Below are positions 35,666-44,180 of a stretch of 64,000 nt of DNA, one piece after another; position 1 is the stretch's first letter; every line of letters starts with the position of its first letter. Under the pieces are notes generated by a model. That model saw nothing but the letters and a program-made list of their open reading frames with translations. It had not been told where the DNA came from and ran no database searches. Origin of the DNA: Novosphingobium marinum (GTDB taxonomy: Bacteria > Pseudomonadota > Alphaproteobacteria > Sphingomonadales > Sphingomonadaceae); the NCBI RefSeq assembly GCF_013408095.1, contig NZ_JACBZF010000002.1:62001-126000 (forward strand), read 5' to 3'. The translations under genes were made by a program, and so were the position numbers.

Positions 35666-36916
35666 TCAGATGATGCCCGTCGCGCGCCCGGCCCGCTCGA
35701 ACATGCCGACAATGGTGTCGACCTGCTCCTCGGAATGCTCGGCGCACAGCGAGCAGCGCAGCAGGGTCATGTTGGCGGGCGTCGCCGGAGGCCTTGCGAG
35801 GTTCACGTAGAGCCCCTCGTGAAGGAGGGCCTCCCACATCGCGGCACCCTTTTCGAGGTCGGGCATGATGACCGAAATGATCGCGCTCTGCGGTTCGTCG
35901 GTCCCGAGCCTGAAGCCCAAGTCCTTGAGGCCCTTGTGCAGCTTGCGCGAATTGGACCAGAGATGCTCGCGCTTGTCGCCTGCCTCCATCAGCTTGCGGA
36001 TCGAGGTGGCAGCGGTGGCGACGACGCTGGGCGGCAAGCTGGCAGTGAATACGTAGGGACGGCAGACAAGTCGCATGATCTCGAACTTGGGATGGTTCGA
36101 AACGCAGAATCCGCCGACCGTGCCGACGCTCTTCGAAAAGGTGCCGATCACGAAGTCGACATCGTCGAGCACGCCCTGCTCCTCGGCCACGCCGCGCCCG
36201 TTCGGGCCGATGAAGCCCATCGAGTGCGCCTCGTCGACTAGGATCATCGCGCCGTTCGCCCTTGCGACCGCGATCATTTCCTTCAGTGGCGCGACATCGC
36301 CGAGCATCGAGTAGACGCCTTCGAGGATCACCAGCTTGCCCGCACCTTCGGGAATGCGGCGCAGGCGCTTTTCCATTGCCTCGATGTCATTGTGGCGAAA
36401 GGGCACGACTTCGGCGTCGCCCATCTTGCAGCCGTCCCAGATCGAGGCGTGGCTGTCGATGTCGAGCACGATGTAGTCGCCCTTGCCCGCGATCGTGCTG
36501 ATGATGCCGAGGTTGGCCTGGTACCCGGTCGAGAAAACCATCGCATGGTCCATGCCGTAGAATTCGCACAGCGCCTGTTCGACTTCCTTGTGCCCCTGAT
36601 AGGTCCCGTTGAGCACGCGGCTGCCGGTCGTGCCCGATCCGAAGTCGGTGAGCGCGGTACGGCCGGCATCGATCACTTCCGGGTCGAAGGTCATCCCCAT
36701 GTAGTTGTAGGTGCCGAGCAGGATGGTCTCGCGCCCGTTGCAGACGGCGACGGTGGGCGAAAGCACACGCTCCATCACCAGGCCGAACGGATCCTCCATG
36801 CCCGAGGCGAGCAAGCCCTCGCGCATCTGGATGAGCTCGTCGAACTTGGAGAACAGGTCGCGTTCCCCGCCTTCGAATTGCTGTGGGCGATCCGGCTGGC
36901 TGACGGCTTCGGTCAT
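35666..36916 (-). CDS. spt: Serine palmitoyltransferase
   Basis: A PLP-dependent alpha-oxoamine synthase, 416 residues, that condenses serine with an acyl thioester to give 3-ketosphinganine, the first step of sphingolipid synthesis. The PLP lysine is K262 in GTFSKSVGTVGG, with D228 and H231 in LVDEAHSMG and the typical FSTGYQANLGII. Related enzymes (AONS, KBL) share the fold; the adjacent acyl carrier protein and full-length VYSMLGDVAPL region favour SPT. It follows the ACP gene by 20 bp. Sphingolipids are major outer-membrane lipids in this order. Confidence 0.9.
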   Translation of the reverse strand: MTEAVSQPDRPQQFEGGERDLFSKFDELIQMREGLLASGMEDPFGLVMERVLSPTVAVCNGRETILLGTYNYMGMTFDPEVIDAGRTALTDFGSGTTGSRVLNGTYQGHKEVEQALCEFYGMDHAMVFSTGYQANLGIISTIAGKGDYIVLDIDSHASIWDGCKMGDAEVVPFRHNDIEAMEKRLRRIPEGAGKLVILEGVYSMLGDVAPLKEMIAVARANGAMILVDEAHSMGFIGPNGRGVAEEQGVLDDVDFVIGTFSKSVGTVGGFCVSNHPKFEIMRLVCRPYVFTASLPPSVVATAATSIRKLMEAGDKREHLWSNSRKLHKGLKDLGFRLGTDEPQSAIISVIMPDLEKGAAMWEALLHEGLYVNLARPPATPANMTLLRCSLCAEHSEEQVDTIVGMFERAGRATGII

Positions 36917-36936
36917 CGGGTCTGTCGCCTCTCGTC

Positions 36937-37185
36937 TCAGGACTGTTCGGATCGCAAACGGACGACCGCGTCGACCAGTTGCCCGTAGGTTTCGATCTCG
37001 GCCTGCTGGTTCATGCTGATGATGATGTCGAACTCGTCCTCGATCGCCGCCACGAAGTCCATTACGGTAAGGCTGTCGAATTCGAGGTCGCCCGCGAAGG
37101 TCGTGTCGTCGGTGATCGTGACGCCCTTCTTGTTGAAGGGTTCGATCAGGCTGGCGATCCGGTTTGCGGTTTCGGCGCGGTCCAT
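36937..37185 (-). CDS. Acyl carrier protein for sphingolipid synthesis
   Basis: An 82-residue carrier protein. S38 in LEFDSLTVMDF is the 4'-phosphopantetheine site (DSL motif). It differs from the housekeeping ACP in its acidic, Ile-rich helix (AAIEDEFDIIISM) and is placed directly before spt, as in other sphingolipid producers, where a dedicated ACP delivers the acyl chain to SPT. It follows the DivK-like gene on the same strand after 78 bp. Confidence 0.9.
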   Translation of the reverse strand: MDRAETANRIASLIEPFNKKGVTITDDTTFAGDLEFDSLTVMDFVAAIEDEFDIIISMNQQAEIETYGQLVDAVVRLRSEQS

Positions 37186-37263
37186 GTCTTGGGCTCCAGA
37201 AGCGGTTACGGCTGTTTTGCCGCCGAATGCGGCGCAAAAGCGGCGGGTGGTCGGACTGTCAAG

Positions 37264-37626
37264 CTATAGCAGGGCCTTTACCGCGTTCATGAACGGCGTG
37301 ATCGAGACAGGCTTGGCAAGGTAACTGTCCGCACCCGCGTCGCGGATCCGCTCCTCGTCGCCCTTGCCGGCATAGGCGGTGACGGCAAGCACGGGAATGG
37401 CGCGAAGATCCTTGTCCGCTTTGGCCGCCTCGATCAGGTCGAGGCCGGAGACATTGGGAAGCTGGATGTCCATGATCATCAGGTTGGGGACGAATTCGCG
37501 CGCCTTGGCGAGCGCTTCGAGGCCGTCGGCCACCGGCTCGACGGCGAAACCCTGGCTCTTCAGCACGTCGCAGAAGAGCTTCCGGTTCAGATCGTTGTCC
37601 TCGACAACGAGGATTCGCTTTGCCAT
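37264..37626 (-). CDS. divK: Single-domain response regulator, DivK type
   Basis: A 120-residue receiver without an output domain. The phosphoacceptor is D53 in LMIMDIQLPNVSGLD, with acidic E9/D10 in VVEDND and the conserved Lys in SYLAKPVSI. This closely resembles DivK, which controls CtrA activity through histidine kinases in the alphaproteobacterial cell cycle. The ATG at 37626 is chosen by family similarity. It is divergent from the DUF3572 gene. Confidence 0.9.
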   Translation of the reverse strand: MAKRILVVEDNDLNRKLFCDVLKSQGFAVEPVADGLEALAKAREFVPNLMIMDIQLPNVSGLDLIEAAKADKDLRAIPVLAVTAYAGKGDEERIRDAGADSYLAKPVSITPFMNAVKALL

Positions 37627-37680
37627 TCGCCGCGTCCATCCCATCTTGGGCTTCGACCGCTCTATTCGCTGCATGCGAGG

Positions 37681-37962
37681 CTGACAATTATCAGAGACAA
37701 TCCTTCCCCCGCGATCGACCCGCAGGCGCTTGCCCTCAATGCGCTCGGCTGGGTGCTGGGCGACGAGGACCGGCGCATGCGGCTGCTGGCGCTCACCGGC
37801 CTCACGCCCGGCGATCTTCGCGAAAGGCTCGGCGATCCGGCGCTGTTGTGCGCCGTGCTCGACTTCCTTTGCGCGCACGAGCCCGACCTCGTCGCGGCGG
37901 CAGGCGCGCTCGGCGTCGAGCCCGAGGACCTTGCCGCCGCGCGCGAAAGGCTGGCGGCATGA
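37681..37962 (+). CDS. DUF3572 family protein (start codon uncertain)
   Basis: Conserved text begins IIRDNPSPAIDPQALALNAL, then GWVLGDEDRRMRLLALTGLT and a helical end. Family members usually include the PQALALNALGWVL stretch, which lies upstream of the first common start codon (GTG at 37753, giving 69 residues). The only candidates before it are CTG at 37681 or ATT at 37687, so I give 37681 as the probable gene start with low certainty. The function is unknown; such proteins sit next to divK and an HAD phosphatase in this group. Its stop overlaps the next ATG. Confidence 0.65.
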   Translation: MTIIRDNPSPAIDPQALALNALGWVLGDEDRRMRLLALTGLTPGDLRERLGDPALLCAVLDFLCAHEPDLVAAAGALGVEPEDLAAARERLAA

Positions 37963-38630
37963 GCCGGCCCCTCGTGATATCGGACTGCGACGAGGTCCTG
38001 CTCTACATGGTCTCGCACTTCCGCGACTGGCTGGGCGAGGAGCACGGCGTCGATTTCGACATGGCGGGCGGCGATTTCGCCAGTGCGATCAAGTGGCAGG
38101 AAACCGGGCAGCCGCTGGCACAGGAAGACATCTGGCGCCTGCTGAACCTTTTCTTCGACAACGAGATGCACCGGCAGGAGCCGGTCGAGGGCGCGGTCGA
38201 GGCCATCGGCAAGCTCGGCGAGCACGCCGACGTCGTGGTGCTGACGAACCTGAAGGATCACCGGCAGGAATCGCGCGTGCGCCAGCTTGCCGATCACGGC
38301 ATCGATCTCGAAGTGTTCACTAACCAGGGGCCGAAGGGGCCTGCGCTCCGGGCGATTCTCGACAGGTACCGGCCGAGCCGCGCGATCTTCATCGACGACC
38401 TTGCGCAACACCACGATTCGGTCGCCAGTGTCACGCCGCATGTCTCGCGGCTCCACCTGTGCGCCGAACCCTCGCTCGCGCCGCACATCGATTGCGCGCA
38501 CAAGGCCGGCCATGCCCACGCCCGCATCGACGACTGGCAGGGCGCCTTGCCCTGGCTGCTCGACAGGCTCTACGCTGAGGAAGACGGACCCGGTGCCGCC
38601 GGCAGCAAGGAATCCCAAGATCATGAATGA
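37959..38630 (+). CDS. HAD-family hydrolase
   Basis: A 223-residue HAD phosphatase-like protein. Motif I is SDCDEVLL (D9, D11), motif II is seen in VVVLTNLKDH, and motif III/IV in AIFIDDLAQHH. All core residues are kept. The substrate is not clear. The ATG overlaps the stop of the DUF3572 gene (ATGA), and its stop overlaps the RidA start, so three genes are translationally linked. Confidence 0.82.
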   Translation: MSRPLVISDCDEVLLYMVSHFRDWLGEEHGVDFDMAGGDFASAIKWQETGQPLAQEDIWRLLNLFFDNEMHRQEPVEGAVEAIGKLGEHADVVVLTNLKDHRQESRVRQLADHGIDLEVFTNQGPKGPALRAILDRYRPSRAIFIDDLAQHHDSVASVTPHVSRLHLCAEPSLAPHIDCAHKAGHAHARIDDWQGALPWLLDRLYAEEDGPGAAGSKESQDHE

Positions 38631-39093
38631 CGACGAAATCGAGAAGCGGCTGCACGAACTGGGCCTCGTCCTGCCCGAGCCGGCCGCGCCTGTTGCGGCG
38701 TACGTACCCGTCGTCGTGTCCGGTGGTTTCGCGCACGTTTCTGGCCAGCTACCCTTCGTGGACGGTGCACTCGTCACCGGCCGGCTGGGCGAGGATGTCT
38801 CGCTCGACCGCGGGATCGAGGCGGCGCAGGCCTGCGGGATCATGATCCTTGCGCAACTCAAGGCCGCGCTCGGCTCGCTCGGGCGGATCGAGCGAATCGT
38901 GAAGCTCGGCGCTTTCGTGAATTCGACGCCCGCTTTCACGGACCAGCCGAAGGTCGCCAACGGGGCCTCGGAACTGATGGCGGCGGTGCTCGGCGAAGCC
39001 GGGCGGCATGCACGCAGCGCGGTGGGCGTTCCGGTCCTCCCGCTCGGTGCCGCGGTAGAGGTGGACGCGATTGCCGCTGTTCGCCCCGATTGA
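38623..39093 (+). CDS. RidA/YjgF-family protein
   Basis: A 156-residue member of the RidA superfamily, which includes enamine/imine deaminases protecting PLP enzymes. Typical parts are PVVVSGGFAHVSGQLPF, ACGIMILAQLKAALGSL and VKLGAFVNSTPAFTDQPKVA. It belongs to the longer 150-residue subgroup; the conserved Arg of true RidA is not obvious, so the substrate is uncertain. It overlaps the GDPD gene, whose TTG start is within its last codons. Confidence 0.82.
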   Translation: MNDDEIEKRLHELGLVLPEPAAPVAAYVPVVVSGGFAHVSGQLPFVDGALVTGRLGEDVSLDRGIEAAQACGIMILAQLKAALGSLGRIERIVKLGAFVNSTPAFTDQPKVANGASELMAAVLGEAGRHARSAVGVPVLPLGAAVEVDAIAAVRPD

Positions 39094-39838
39094 CCGCTGG
39101 CGCGCGCCGGCGCCCGATCCCGCAAAGGTATCGTGGATCGGCGAGGCGGATTATGCGCATCGCGGACTGTTCGGTCCCGGCGTGCCCGAGAACTCGCTCG
39201 CGGCGTTCGGCGCGGCGGTGGATCGCGGGTACGGCATCGAACTCGACATCCAGCGGTCGAGCGACGGTCACGCTATGGTCTTCCACGACTGGGATCTAGA
39301 GCGGCTGACCGGCGCGTACGGGCCGGTCATGAAGCAGAGCGCCGAGGCGCTGGGCAAGCTGGCACTGGGCGGTACCGGGGAGACCGTTCCGACCTTGCGC
39401 GCCGTGCTCGACCTCATCGGGGGCAGGGTGCCGGTCCTGATCGAGATAAAATCGAAGCGCGATCTGCGCGTCGGCCCCTTGTGCCTTGCAGTGCGGCGCG
39501 TGCTCGAAGGCTATCGCGGCCCGCACGGCGTGATGAGCTTCGATCCGCGTGTCTCGCGCTGGTTCGCGACGCACTCGCCTCACACGGTGCGCGGGCTTTC
39601 GTACACCGAGGGCGAGGACAAGGCGTTGCCAGGCATGATCCGCAGGCGGCTGGCGCTGTGGCATGCGAGGCCCGACTTCCTGTGCTACGACATCCGCGAC
39701 CTACCAGGCCGGTTTCCCGCCTCGCAGAGACGGCGCGGCCTGCCGCTCGTTACCTGGACCATTGCGAGCGCCGAACATCTGGAGCGCGCCGAAGCACATG
39801 CCGACGCCGCCATCGTCGAGGGGCCTGCCATTCGATGA
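39071..39838 (+). CDS. Glycerophosphodiester phosphodiesterase
   Basis: A 255-residue TIM-barrel enzyme that splits glycerophosphodiesters from phospholipid turnover into glycerol-3-phosphate and an alcohol. Active-site residues are H30/R31 and E40 in AHRGLFGPGVPENS, E57/D59 in IELDIQ and H72 in VFHDWDLERLT. There is no signal peptide, so it is cytoplasmic. It uses a TTG start, overlapping the RidA gene by 23 bases. Confidence 0.87.
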   Translation: MPLFAPIDRWRAPAPDPAKVSWIGEADYAHRGLFGPGVPENSLAAFGAAVDRGYGIELDIQRSSDGHAMVFHDWDLERLTGAYGPVMKQSAEALGKLALGGTGETVPTLRAVLDLIGGRVPVLIEIKSKRDLRVGPLCLAVRRVLEGYRGPHGVMSFDPRVSRWFATHSPHTVRGLSYTEGEDKALPGMIRRRLALWHARPDFLCYDIRDLPGRFPASQRRRGLPLVTWTIASAEHLERAEAHADAAIVEGPAIR

Positions 39839-39848
39839 GCGATCCCGC

Positions 39849-40985
39849 ATGAGCGAAGGCGAGTATCTCGCCCGCGCGGGCGGACGGATCGGTGATTTCG
39901 ATGCCGGGCAATGGGATGCGCTGACCGGTGGCGGAAATCCCTTCATGCGCCATGCCTTCCTGTCGGCGCTGGAGGATTCCGGAAGCGTCGGCGAGGGAAC
40001 CGGCTGGGACCCGGCACCTATAGCGATCGAGGACGCGCAGGGGCATCTCGTCGCCGCGCTTCCGGCATATGTGAAATTTCACAGCCAGGGCGAATATGTC
40101 TTCGACCATGCCTGGGCCGATGCACTGCACCGGGCGGGCGGGGCATATTATCCCAAGCTCCAGATCGCGGCGCCCTTCACTCCCGCGACCGGCCCGCGGA
40201 TCCTGACAAGGGAGACGAAGTTCGCATCGCACCTGCTGGCGACGGCGGAGAGCCTGTGTCGCGAGAGCGGACTGTCGTCGGCGCACGCAACCTTTGTCGA
40301 GCCCGGCCAGCTCCGACACTTCGAGGAAGCAGGCTGGCTGCTGCGCAGCGACATCCAGTTCCACTGGCGGAACGATGGCTACGCAACGTTCGACGGTTTC
40401 CTCGGCGCGCTGTCGTCGCGCAAGCGCAAGGACCTGCGCAAGGAGCGCGCGAGAGCGCAGGACGGCGTGGACATCCGGCGATTGAGAGGAAGCAGGATCG
40501 AACCTGCGCACTGGGACGCCTTCTGGCGGTTCTATCAGGATACCGGCGCACGCAAATGGGGCTCGCCATACCTGACGCGCGACGCCTTCGACCTGCTGGG
40601 AGAGCGACTGGGGGACGACGTGCTGCTGGTTCTCGCCTTCATGGAGGACAGGCCGGTCGCGGGCGCGCTGAACTTCATCGGCGCCGACGCCCTCTACGGC
40701 AGGTACTGGGGCGCGCTGGTCGACAAGCCCTTCCTGCATTTCGAGTTGTGCTATTATCAGGCGATCGATGCCGCGATCGAACTCGGGCTGGACCGCGTGG
40801 AAGCCGGTGCGCAGGGCGGGCACAAGCTCGCTCGCGGGTATGCGCCGGTGCAGACATGGTCTGCGCACTACATCGTCGATCCGGGCTTTCGCCGCGCGGT
40901 CGCCGACTATCTCGGGCGCGAGCGGGCCGGTATCGCGCAGGATGCGCTCTACCTCGAGACGCGCACGCCCTTCAGAAGGGATTGA
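39849..40985 (+). CDS. DUF482 / GNAT-fold acyltransferase-like protein (COG3146)
   Basis: A 378-residue protein of the peptidoglycan-biosynthesis/GNAT-like DUF482 family. Typical motifs are NPFMRHAFLSALEDSGSV near residue 31, FLGALSSRKRKDLRKERARA near residue 193, DTGARKWGSPYLT and GAQGGHKLARGY. The enzyme type suggests amide-bond or acyl transfer, but the substrate is not established. It begins ten bases after the GDPD stop, and the two may act in one unit. Confidence 0.83.
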   Translation: MSEGEYLARAGGRIGDFDAGQWDALTGGGNPFMRHAFLSALEDSGSVGEGTGWDPAPIAIEDAQGHLVAALPAYVKFHSQGEYVFDHAWADALHRAGGAYYPKLQIAAPFTPATGPRILTRETKFASHLLATAESLCRESGLSSAHATFVEPGQLRHFEEAGWLLRSDIQFHWRNDGYATFDGFLGALSSRKRKDLRKERARAQDGVDIRRLRGSRIEPAHWDAFWRFYQDTGARKWGSPYLTRDAFDLLGERLGDDVLLVLAFMEDRPVAGALNFIGADALYGRYWGALVDKPFLHFELCYYQAIDAAIELGLDRVEAGAQGGHKLARGYAPVQTWSAHYIVDPGFRRAVADYLGRERAGIAQDALYLETRTPFRRD

Positions 40986-40992
40986 AGCGCGC

Positions 40993-41322
40993 TCAGGCGG
41001 CGCGGCGTACGGTTTCGGCGAGCCATTCGCGGGCGCGGCGCTGCGCCTCGGCGATTTCCCGCGCGGTCATCTCGTCCGCGACTTCGGCGCGGCAGAGCTG
41101 CGCTTCCTCGTAGCCGCCGGTTGCCGCCAGGTTGAACCACTTGTGCGCTTCGACGAGGTCGCATTCCACCCCGTGGCTGCCGGTCGAATAGGCGACGCCA
41201 AGGTCGAAGTAGGCGGATACGTCGCCTTCCGAAGCGGCGGCGAGGCAGTTGGCGACCAGCAGGTCCGCCGCGTGCCCCCCGATGCCCGTGCCGGCCGACT
41301 TGGCGTTCCAGCTCATGTCCAT
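40993..41322 (-). CDS. Sel1-like repeat protein
   Basis: A 109-residue soluble protein. Two helix pairs resemble Sel1/TPR repeats: SAYFDLGVAYSTGSHGVECD and LVEAHKWFNLAATGGYEEAQ. The C-terminal helix is rich in Arg/Glu (AREIAEAQRRAREWLAE). Such proteins act as interaction scaffolds. The ATG at 41322 has GGGGGT seven bases upstream. It is convergent with the preceding gene, 7 bp apart. Confidence 0.75.
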   Translation of the reverse strand: MDMSWNAKSAGTGIGGHAADLLVANCLAAASEGDVSAYFDLGVAYSTGSHGVECDLVEAHKWFNLAATGGYEEAQLCRAEVADEMTAREIAEAQRRAREWLAETVRRAA

Positions 41323-41450
41323 GATCTTAACCCCCAGTTGGAGGAAGGCGACCCCCTGCCGCGCTTCCACAAGCCGAAAGCTGGCCTACCGTGGTCAACA
41401 AATGGTTAACGCTGGCCGCAAAAATCCGGCCAGACGCAAGGAGGCGGCAA

Positions 41451-41477
41451 ATGCGTAGAGGAAAATCCGCAATTTAG
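41451..41477 (+). CDS. Possible 8-codon leader peptide before dksA
   Basis: An exact AAGGAGG (41438-41444) lies six bases before ATG, with the frame MRRGKSAI then TAG. Such a perfect ribosome site on an isolated mini-frame in a 290 bp leader is unusual here. It lies 135 bp before dksA. It could be a regulatory upstream peptide or a chance match. Confidence 0.3.
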   Translation: MRRGKSAI

Positions 41478-41612
41478 AGGCCATTGGCGCTTGTGCGCAG
41501 GAAGACCGGCAACTATAGGCGCGGCATCCTTGGCTCGCTGCAGGTTCACGGGAAAAAAGCCCGGAACGGCAGGACTCTGGCGATCCGGGTGGGGAACTGT
41601 GCGGAGTGATCT

Positions 41613-42071
41613 ATGGCAACCGTCCTCGCTGACGAAATCGATATCCTTGCCAAGGCCAAGCGGAGTGTCGGGGACGAGTACTACCCCGGAGACGACGAGC
41701 CCTACATGTGCGAGGCGCATCTCGACTACTTCCGCAAGCTGCTGCTTGCCTGGAAGAAATCGATCCTCGATGCTGCGGCGGGAACGCTGCAGCAGCTTCA
41801 GGACGGGCCGATCCGCGAACCCGATCTCAACGATCGCGCCTCGAGCGAGACCGACTGGGGGATCGAGCTTCGCACGCGCGATCGCCAGCGCAAGCTGATC
41901 GCCAAGATAGATTCGGCGCTCCGCCGGATCGAGGAAGGCGAATACGGCTTTTGCGAGGTTTCGGGCGAACCCATCGGCCTCGGCCGGCTGGCGGCACGAC
42001 CCATCGCGACGATGACCGTGGAAGCGCAGGAAGCGCACGAGCGCCGCGAAAAGGTCTCTCGCGAGGATTGA
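41613..42071 (+). CDS. dksA: RNA polymerase-binding protein DksA, zinc-ligand-poor variant
   Basis: A 152-residue DksA that binds the RNA polymerase secondary channel and, with ppGpp, tunes rRNA and amino-acid promoters. The coiled-coil tip DLNDRA keeps D71 and D74. At the zinc finger only C114 is retained; the other positions are S117, T135 and A138, so classical four-cysteine zinc binding is lost, as in several alphaproteobacterial DksA proteins that function without it. GGAG precedes the ATG, and the leader is about 290 bp from the preceding divergent gene. Confidence 0.93.
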   Translation: MATVLADEIDILAKAKRSVGDEYYPGDDEPYMCEAHLDYFRKLLLAWKKSILDAAAGTLQQLQDGPIREPDLNDRASSETDWGIELRTRDRQRKLIAKIDSALRRIEEGEYGFCEVSGEPIGLGRLAARPIATMTVEAQEAHERREKVSRED

Positions 42072-42215
42072 TCGACCGCCCGGGCCGGTCACGGCGGTAT
42101 CCATTAAGGGTTTTTTTGCCAGATTGCTTTAGCGAAGCGTTTCTGAACGGACCGCATTGCGGCCCGACTTTTGGACACGCGGCTTAGCACGCCGCACAGG
42201 CGCCCGGGCGACTTT

Positions 42216-42584
42216 ATGGACGACAGTGAAAATCGGCAACTCGCGCGCGATAGCCTGTTTCTCATGGCCGACCTGCGCATCGACGGCCTCGACGGCGAGC
42301 ACCGGATCAAGGTCCGCAATCTCTCGAGCGGCGGCATGATGGGCGAAGGCCCGGTTCGCGTCGTGCGCGGCGCGGTGGTCGAAACGGCGATCCGCAACAT
42401 CGGCTGGGTCGAAGGATCGGTGGCGTGGGTGCAGGGCAACCGCTTCGGCGTCGCCTTCCGGGACGAGATCGATCCCAAGGTCGCGCGCGCCCCGGTCGGC
42501 GGAGATGGTGAGCAGGCGCAGTTCCTGCGCCCGCTCAGGACGGGGACCGGCCACTCCCAAGGGGTTTCCCTTCGCAAGGTCTGA
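42216..42584 (+). CDS. PilZ-domain protein
   Basis: A 122-residue single PilZ domain, a likely cyclic-di-GMP receptor. The DLRIDGLDGEHRIKVRNLSS segment and GSVAWVQGNRFGVAF follow the PilZ fold. The typical RxxxR and D/NxSxxG motifs are partly visible as the N-terminal RQLAR/RDS and NLSSGG. I chose the ATG at 42216; a TTG at 42171 gives a longer, less likely N terminus. A GGDEF protein at 60.9-62.7 kb could be a distant partner. Confidence 0.75.
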   Translation: MDDSENRQLARDSLFLMADLRIDGLDGEHRIKVRNLSSGGMMGEGPVRVVRGAVVETAIRNIGWVEGSVAWVQGNRFGVAFRDEIDPKVARAPVGGDGEQAQFLRPLRTGTGHSQGVSLRKV

Positions 42585-42658
42585 ACGCGGCATCCGTTTT
42601 CGAGGCGTCGCCTGCCTGCGGCGTTTCACCGCTAGCCGAAATCGACTAGGCGTTGCGG

Positions 42659-44140
42659 ATGAACGCCGTCCGCCGCATGATAGCATACCCGGTCGCCATC
42701 CTCATGGCCGCGATGCTGGCCGCCTGCGGCTCGGGCCACGGTTCGGGGGTATCCGTGACCGTCATTGGCGACCCGGCGGACCCGTTCGACGAAGAGCGGG
42801 CGCTTTCGCCCGCGCGCGAACTGCTGCGCGCGGCCACTACCGAGGGCCTTGTCGCTTTCGACGAGCAGGGGCGGGTGATACCGGCGCTTGCCGACCGCTG
42901 GATCGTGACCGAAGACGGCCTGAGCTACATCTTCCGGCTTCGCGACGGCACCTGGCGCGACGGCGAGGCCCTGACTGCCGCTTCTGCGCGCGAAGCGCTT
43001 CGCCGCGCGATCCGCGCCCAGCGCGGCAGCGCGCTCGGTCTCGACCTAGCGGGCATCGAGGAAATCAGGGCGATGGCGGGCCGCGTTATCGAGATCAGGC
43101 TTTCGCGGCCAATGCCCTACTTGCTGCAACTGCTGGCGCAGCCCGAGCTCGGCCTGGCCGTGGACGGCGAGGGCGCGGGGCCCATGCAGTTCGCGCAGGT
43201 ACAGGACCTGGCCATCCTCGAGCCGATTCCACCCGGCGCCCTCGGCCTGCCGGAAATCCCGAAGTGGGACGAGCGGGTACGGGCCATACGTTTGTCGGCA
43301 ATGCCCGCCGCCAGAGCGGTCGAGCGCTTCAACGAGGGTGAGACCGACCTGGTCCTGAACGGCACCATCGCGGATTTTCCGTTAACCAGTTCGGTTGGAA
43401 TCTTGCGTGGAACGATCCAGATCGACCCGGTTGCGGGCCTGTTCGGACTGGCATTCGTGGAAGACGCCGGCTTTCTGGCGTCGCCCGAAAACCGCGAGGC
43501 GATCGCCCTGGCGATCGACCGCGAGGCACTGATCGTTCCCTTCGGGGTTTCCGGGTGGGTTCCAACGACGAGGATCGTTCCTCCCGGACTCGACGCCGAA
43601 ACCGGGGACGCGGCCGAGCGCTGGGCCGACATGACGATCGAGAACCGGCAGGCGCTGGCGCGCGCGCGCGTCGACTTCTGGCTGCAGGGTGAGGAAGATC
43701 CCGAACCCCTGAAGCTGCGCATTTCACTTCCGGCCGGCCCCGGCGCCGATCTCCTGTTCGAACGGATCGCCGCAGACCTCTCTGCCATTGGAATAGAGGC
43801 CGAACAGGTCGGATTGGGCGACGATGCGGACTTGCGGCTTATCGACGCGGTGGCCCGGTATCCGCGACCTCGGTGGTTTCTCAACCGCCTCAGCTGCGCG
43901 GCGCAGCGCATTTGCAGCGAGGCCGCCGATGACCTGGTCACCGAATCCGGCACCATGTCCAATTCTGCCGTGCGCGCGGCCGTGCTGCGCGAAGCCGAAC
44001 GCGAACTGACAGATGCAAACCTGTTCATCCCGTTCGGCTCGCCTATACGCTGGTCGCTGGTGCGGGGCGACGCAATCGGCTTCGCGACCAACCAGTGGGG
44101 ATGGCATCCCTTGATGCCGATGGCGCTGCTCCCCAGATAG
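42659..44140 (+). CDS. ABC-type peptide/solute-binding lipoprotein (SBP_bac_5)
   Basis: A 493-residue extracytoplasmic solute-binding protein of the oligopeptide/nickel group. The lipobox is LAACGSG, so the protein is anchored in the periplasm. Typical SBP_bac_5 parts are ATTEGLVAFDEQGRVIPALA, WIVTEDGLSYIFRLRDGTWR and NREAIALAIDREALI. No permease or ATPase gene is nearby. It follows PilZ by 74 bp and uses ATG at 42659 (a TTG at 42653 is also in frame). Confidence 0.83.
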   Translation: MNAVRRMIAYPVAILMAAMLAACGSGHGSGVSVTVIGDPADPFDEERALSPARELLRAATTEGLVAFDEQGRVIPALADRWIVTEDGLSYIFRLRDGTWRDGEALTAASAREALRRAIRAQRGSALGLDLAGIEEIRAMAGRVIEIRLSRPMPYLLQLLAQPELGLAVDGEGAGPMQFAQVQDLAILEPIPPGALGLPEIPKWDERVRAIRLSAMPAARAVERFNEGETDLVLNGTIADFPLTSSVGILRGTIQIDPVAGLFGLAFVEDAGFLASPENREAIALAIDREALIVPFGVSGWVPTTRIVPPGLDAETGDAAERWADMTIENRQALARARVDFWLQGEEDPEPLKLRISLPAGPGADLLFERIAADLSAIGIEAEQVGLGDDADLRLIDAVARYPRPRWFLNRLSCAAQRICSEAADDLVTESGTMSNSAVRAAVLREAERELTDANLFIPFGSPIRWSLVRGDAIGFATNQWGWHPLMPMALLPR

Positions 44141-44180
44141 GCGTTATGGAAAAAGCTGTTCGCGGAGCAATTGGCAAGCG

